The notes under the pieces are model-generated. The model was not told where the DNA came from. It did not search any database and saw nothing but the letters and a program-made list of their open reading frames with translations. A DNA stretch of 64,000 nucleotides from Sphingobium sp. Cam5-1. GTDB lineage: Bacteria > Pseudomonadota > Alphaproteobacteria > Sphingomonadales > Sphingomonadaceae. A program made the translations under genes and the position numbers. The stretch lies in NCBI RefSeq assembly GCF_015693305.1, contig NZ_CP065138.1, positions 2,482,001 to 2,546,000 on the forward strand. The letters are read 5' to 3'. Below are positions 63,228 through 64,000 of this stretch, in pieces (position 1 is the first letter of the stretch; each line of letters starts with the position of its first letter).

Positions 63228-64000
63228 TCAGCAGTTGGGCGATTGCATCGCCACTTCTTGGGCAAGTTCGGCAAGAACCGCATTTAATGGGCGATCGGGC
63301 TGAACAAAATAGCTCGCCGTGAAGGACATGGTCGGCATGTCGTCGCCAGTTTCAATGAGACGCAGTTCGCCGCTGGCGATCTGGTCGGCGACCGTTTCGG
63401 AAGGGATGGCGGCGATGCCGATGCCGTCGCGCGTCATCCGCACGATCGAGGACAGCGAACTGTTGGCAAAGAAGCGCACCCCTTTCAGATGCGCTTTCTG
63501 AAACAGGTCGGCCAGTTGCCAGTAGGGCCGACTGGAGCGCGCATAGGTGAGGATCGGATACGCCGCCAGGCTTTCCAGCGAGACGGGATCATCGCCAAGG
63601 TCGAGATCGCTGTGCGCCACCCAGCAAATGGGATAGGAACAGAGCGGCAGGTTCTGCGCCTTTGCGGAGGTCACGGGACCCAGGAGCAGGGCGACGTCGA
63701 TGCTGCCATTTTCCAGAGCGCTGGCGAGGTTGGAAGAGGTGTCGACGTTGATTTCCAGCGTGACCGCGGGATATTCATTGTGCAACCGCTTGAGCAGTTC
63801 GGAAAGCCAGGTGTGGACGATCGTTTCCGACACGCCAAGCTGGACCGTGCCGCCGAGCGCACTGGGGCCGGACATGGCAAGCAGCATTTCCGTCCTGAGG
63901 TTCATCATCCGTTCGGCATAGACCATCAATTCGCGGCCCTTCGCGGTCAGATGGCTGCCCCTGTTGTCGCGATCGAACAGCTTGGCCTTGAGCGCATGTT
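63228..64000 (-). CDS. LysR-type transcriptional regulator, partial
   Basis: Open from the right edge for 257 codons. The edge sequence reads [20 protein letters not shown], the end of the LysR helix-turn-helix and start of the linker helix; the DNA-binding helices are beyond the window. The effector domain follows: [52 protein letters not shown]. Leftward, upstream of ycsI and its 40-bp element. It is the natural candidate to control this element and the divergent operon 10 kb away, but that is inference. Confidence 0.9.
   Translation of the reverse strand, partial: HALKAKLFDRDNRGSHLTAKGRELMVYAERMMNLRTEMLLAMSGPSALGGTVQLGVSETIVHTWLSELLKRLHNEYPAVTLEINVDTSSNLASALENGSIDVALLLGPVTSAKAQNLPLCSYPICWVAHSDLDLGDDPVSLESLAAYPILTYARSSRPYWQLADLFQKAHLKGVRFFANSSLSSIVRMTRDGIGIAAIPSETVADQIASGELRLIETGDDMPTMSFTASYFVQPDRPLNAVLAELAQEVAMQSPNC

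Noticed and set aside
1..64000. CRISPR arrays, rRNA genes, complete insertion sequences or prophage genes
   Set aside because: No regularly spaced repeats, rRNA sequence, transposase or phage structural genes were recognised anywhere in the window.

Overview
The window is a chromosomal segment from a GC-rich alphaproteobacterium, most likely of the family Sphingomonadaceae (Sphingobium or Novosphingobium-like). The reasons are the gene order dnaQ-coaE-aroE-maf-ppsR | hemE-hemJ typical of the alphaproteobacterial replication-origin region, a mipZ gene, a DUF1134 (EipA) gene, a CBP3-type cytochrome bc1 chaperone gene, two TonB-dependent receptors, and two copies of a short repeat (core GTTCGGGCTGAGC) that I recall as abundant in sphingomonad genomes. 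Identifications come from reading the sequence; no database search was run.

Region by region. 1-3314 is a leftward housekeeping operon (dnaQ partial, coaE, aroE, maf, ppsR). 3315-3602 is non-coding, with two perfect DnaA boxes, two near boxes and five GANTC sites, and is very probably the chromosomal origin; genes point away from it on both sides. 3603-19008 holds mostly rightward housekeeping genes: hemE, hemJ, panC (leftward), mipZ with a membrane J-domain gene, a phosphohexomutase, a FadL-type porin, ispG, an EamA transporter, ftsK, lolA, xth, ribA and an L,D-transpeptidase. Two related small-RNA candidates with intrinsic terminators lie at 9.2 and 15.5 kb. 19015-26827 holds glnD, mutS and the malic enzyme maeB.

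The accessory half starts at 26.8 kb. 26841-29107 is a cofE-cofD-cofC operon for coenzyme F420. 29209-35109 is a glycan or glycolipid module (NodB-like and DUF2334 deacetylases, two GT4 glycosyltransferases, a flippase-like membrane protein, a DUF2141 protein). 35332-39180 is a FecI-FecR-FecA surface-signalling system. 39.3-40.0 kb has a GC-rich structured stretch, a small membrane ORF and tRNA-Ser(GCT). 40.2-43.8 kb returns to core genes (eipA, dinB, yceD-like, CBP3-like, bamE-like). 44.4-46.8 kb has an unusual LuxR-type regulator and a DUF1326/DUF2182 putative metal-handling pair. 46.8-52.2 kb has a class III aminotransferase and putA, whose 5' end looks frameshifted.

The most interesting part is 53.2-64.0 kb. 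A TonB-dependent receptor, a 5-oxoprolinase-type set (pxpA, fused pxpB-pxpC), a biotin carboxylase/biotin-carrier fusion, a Gfo/Idh oxidoreductase and an Asp-nucleophile alpha/beta hydrolase run rightward. A YcsI-type hydro-lyase gene and a LysR regulator run leftward towards them. A 40-bp element (36/40 identical, with perfectly conserved inverted ATCTC/GAGAT arms) lies upstream of both the receptor and ycsI, each copy oriented towards its own gene. This points to one regulon for import and opening of a lactam or pyroglutamyl-type compound that I cannot identify.
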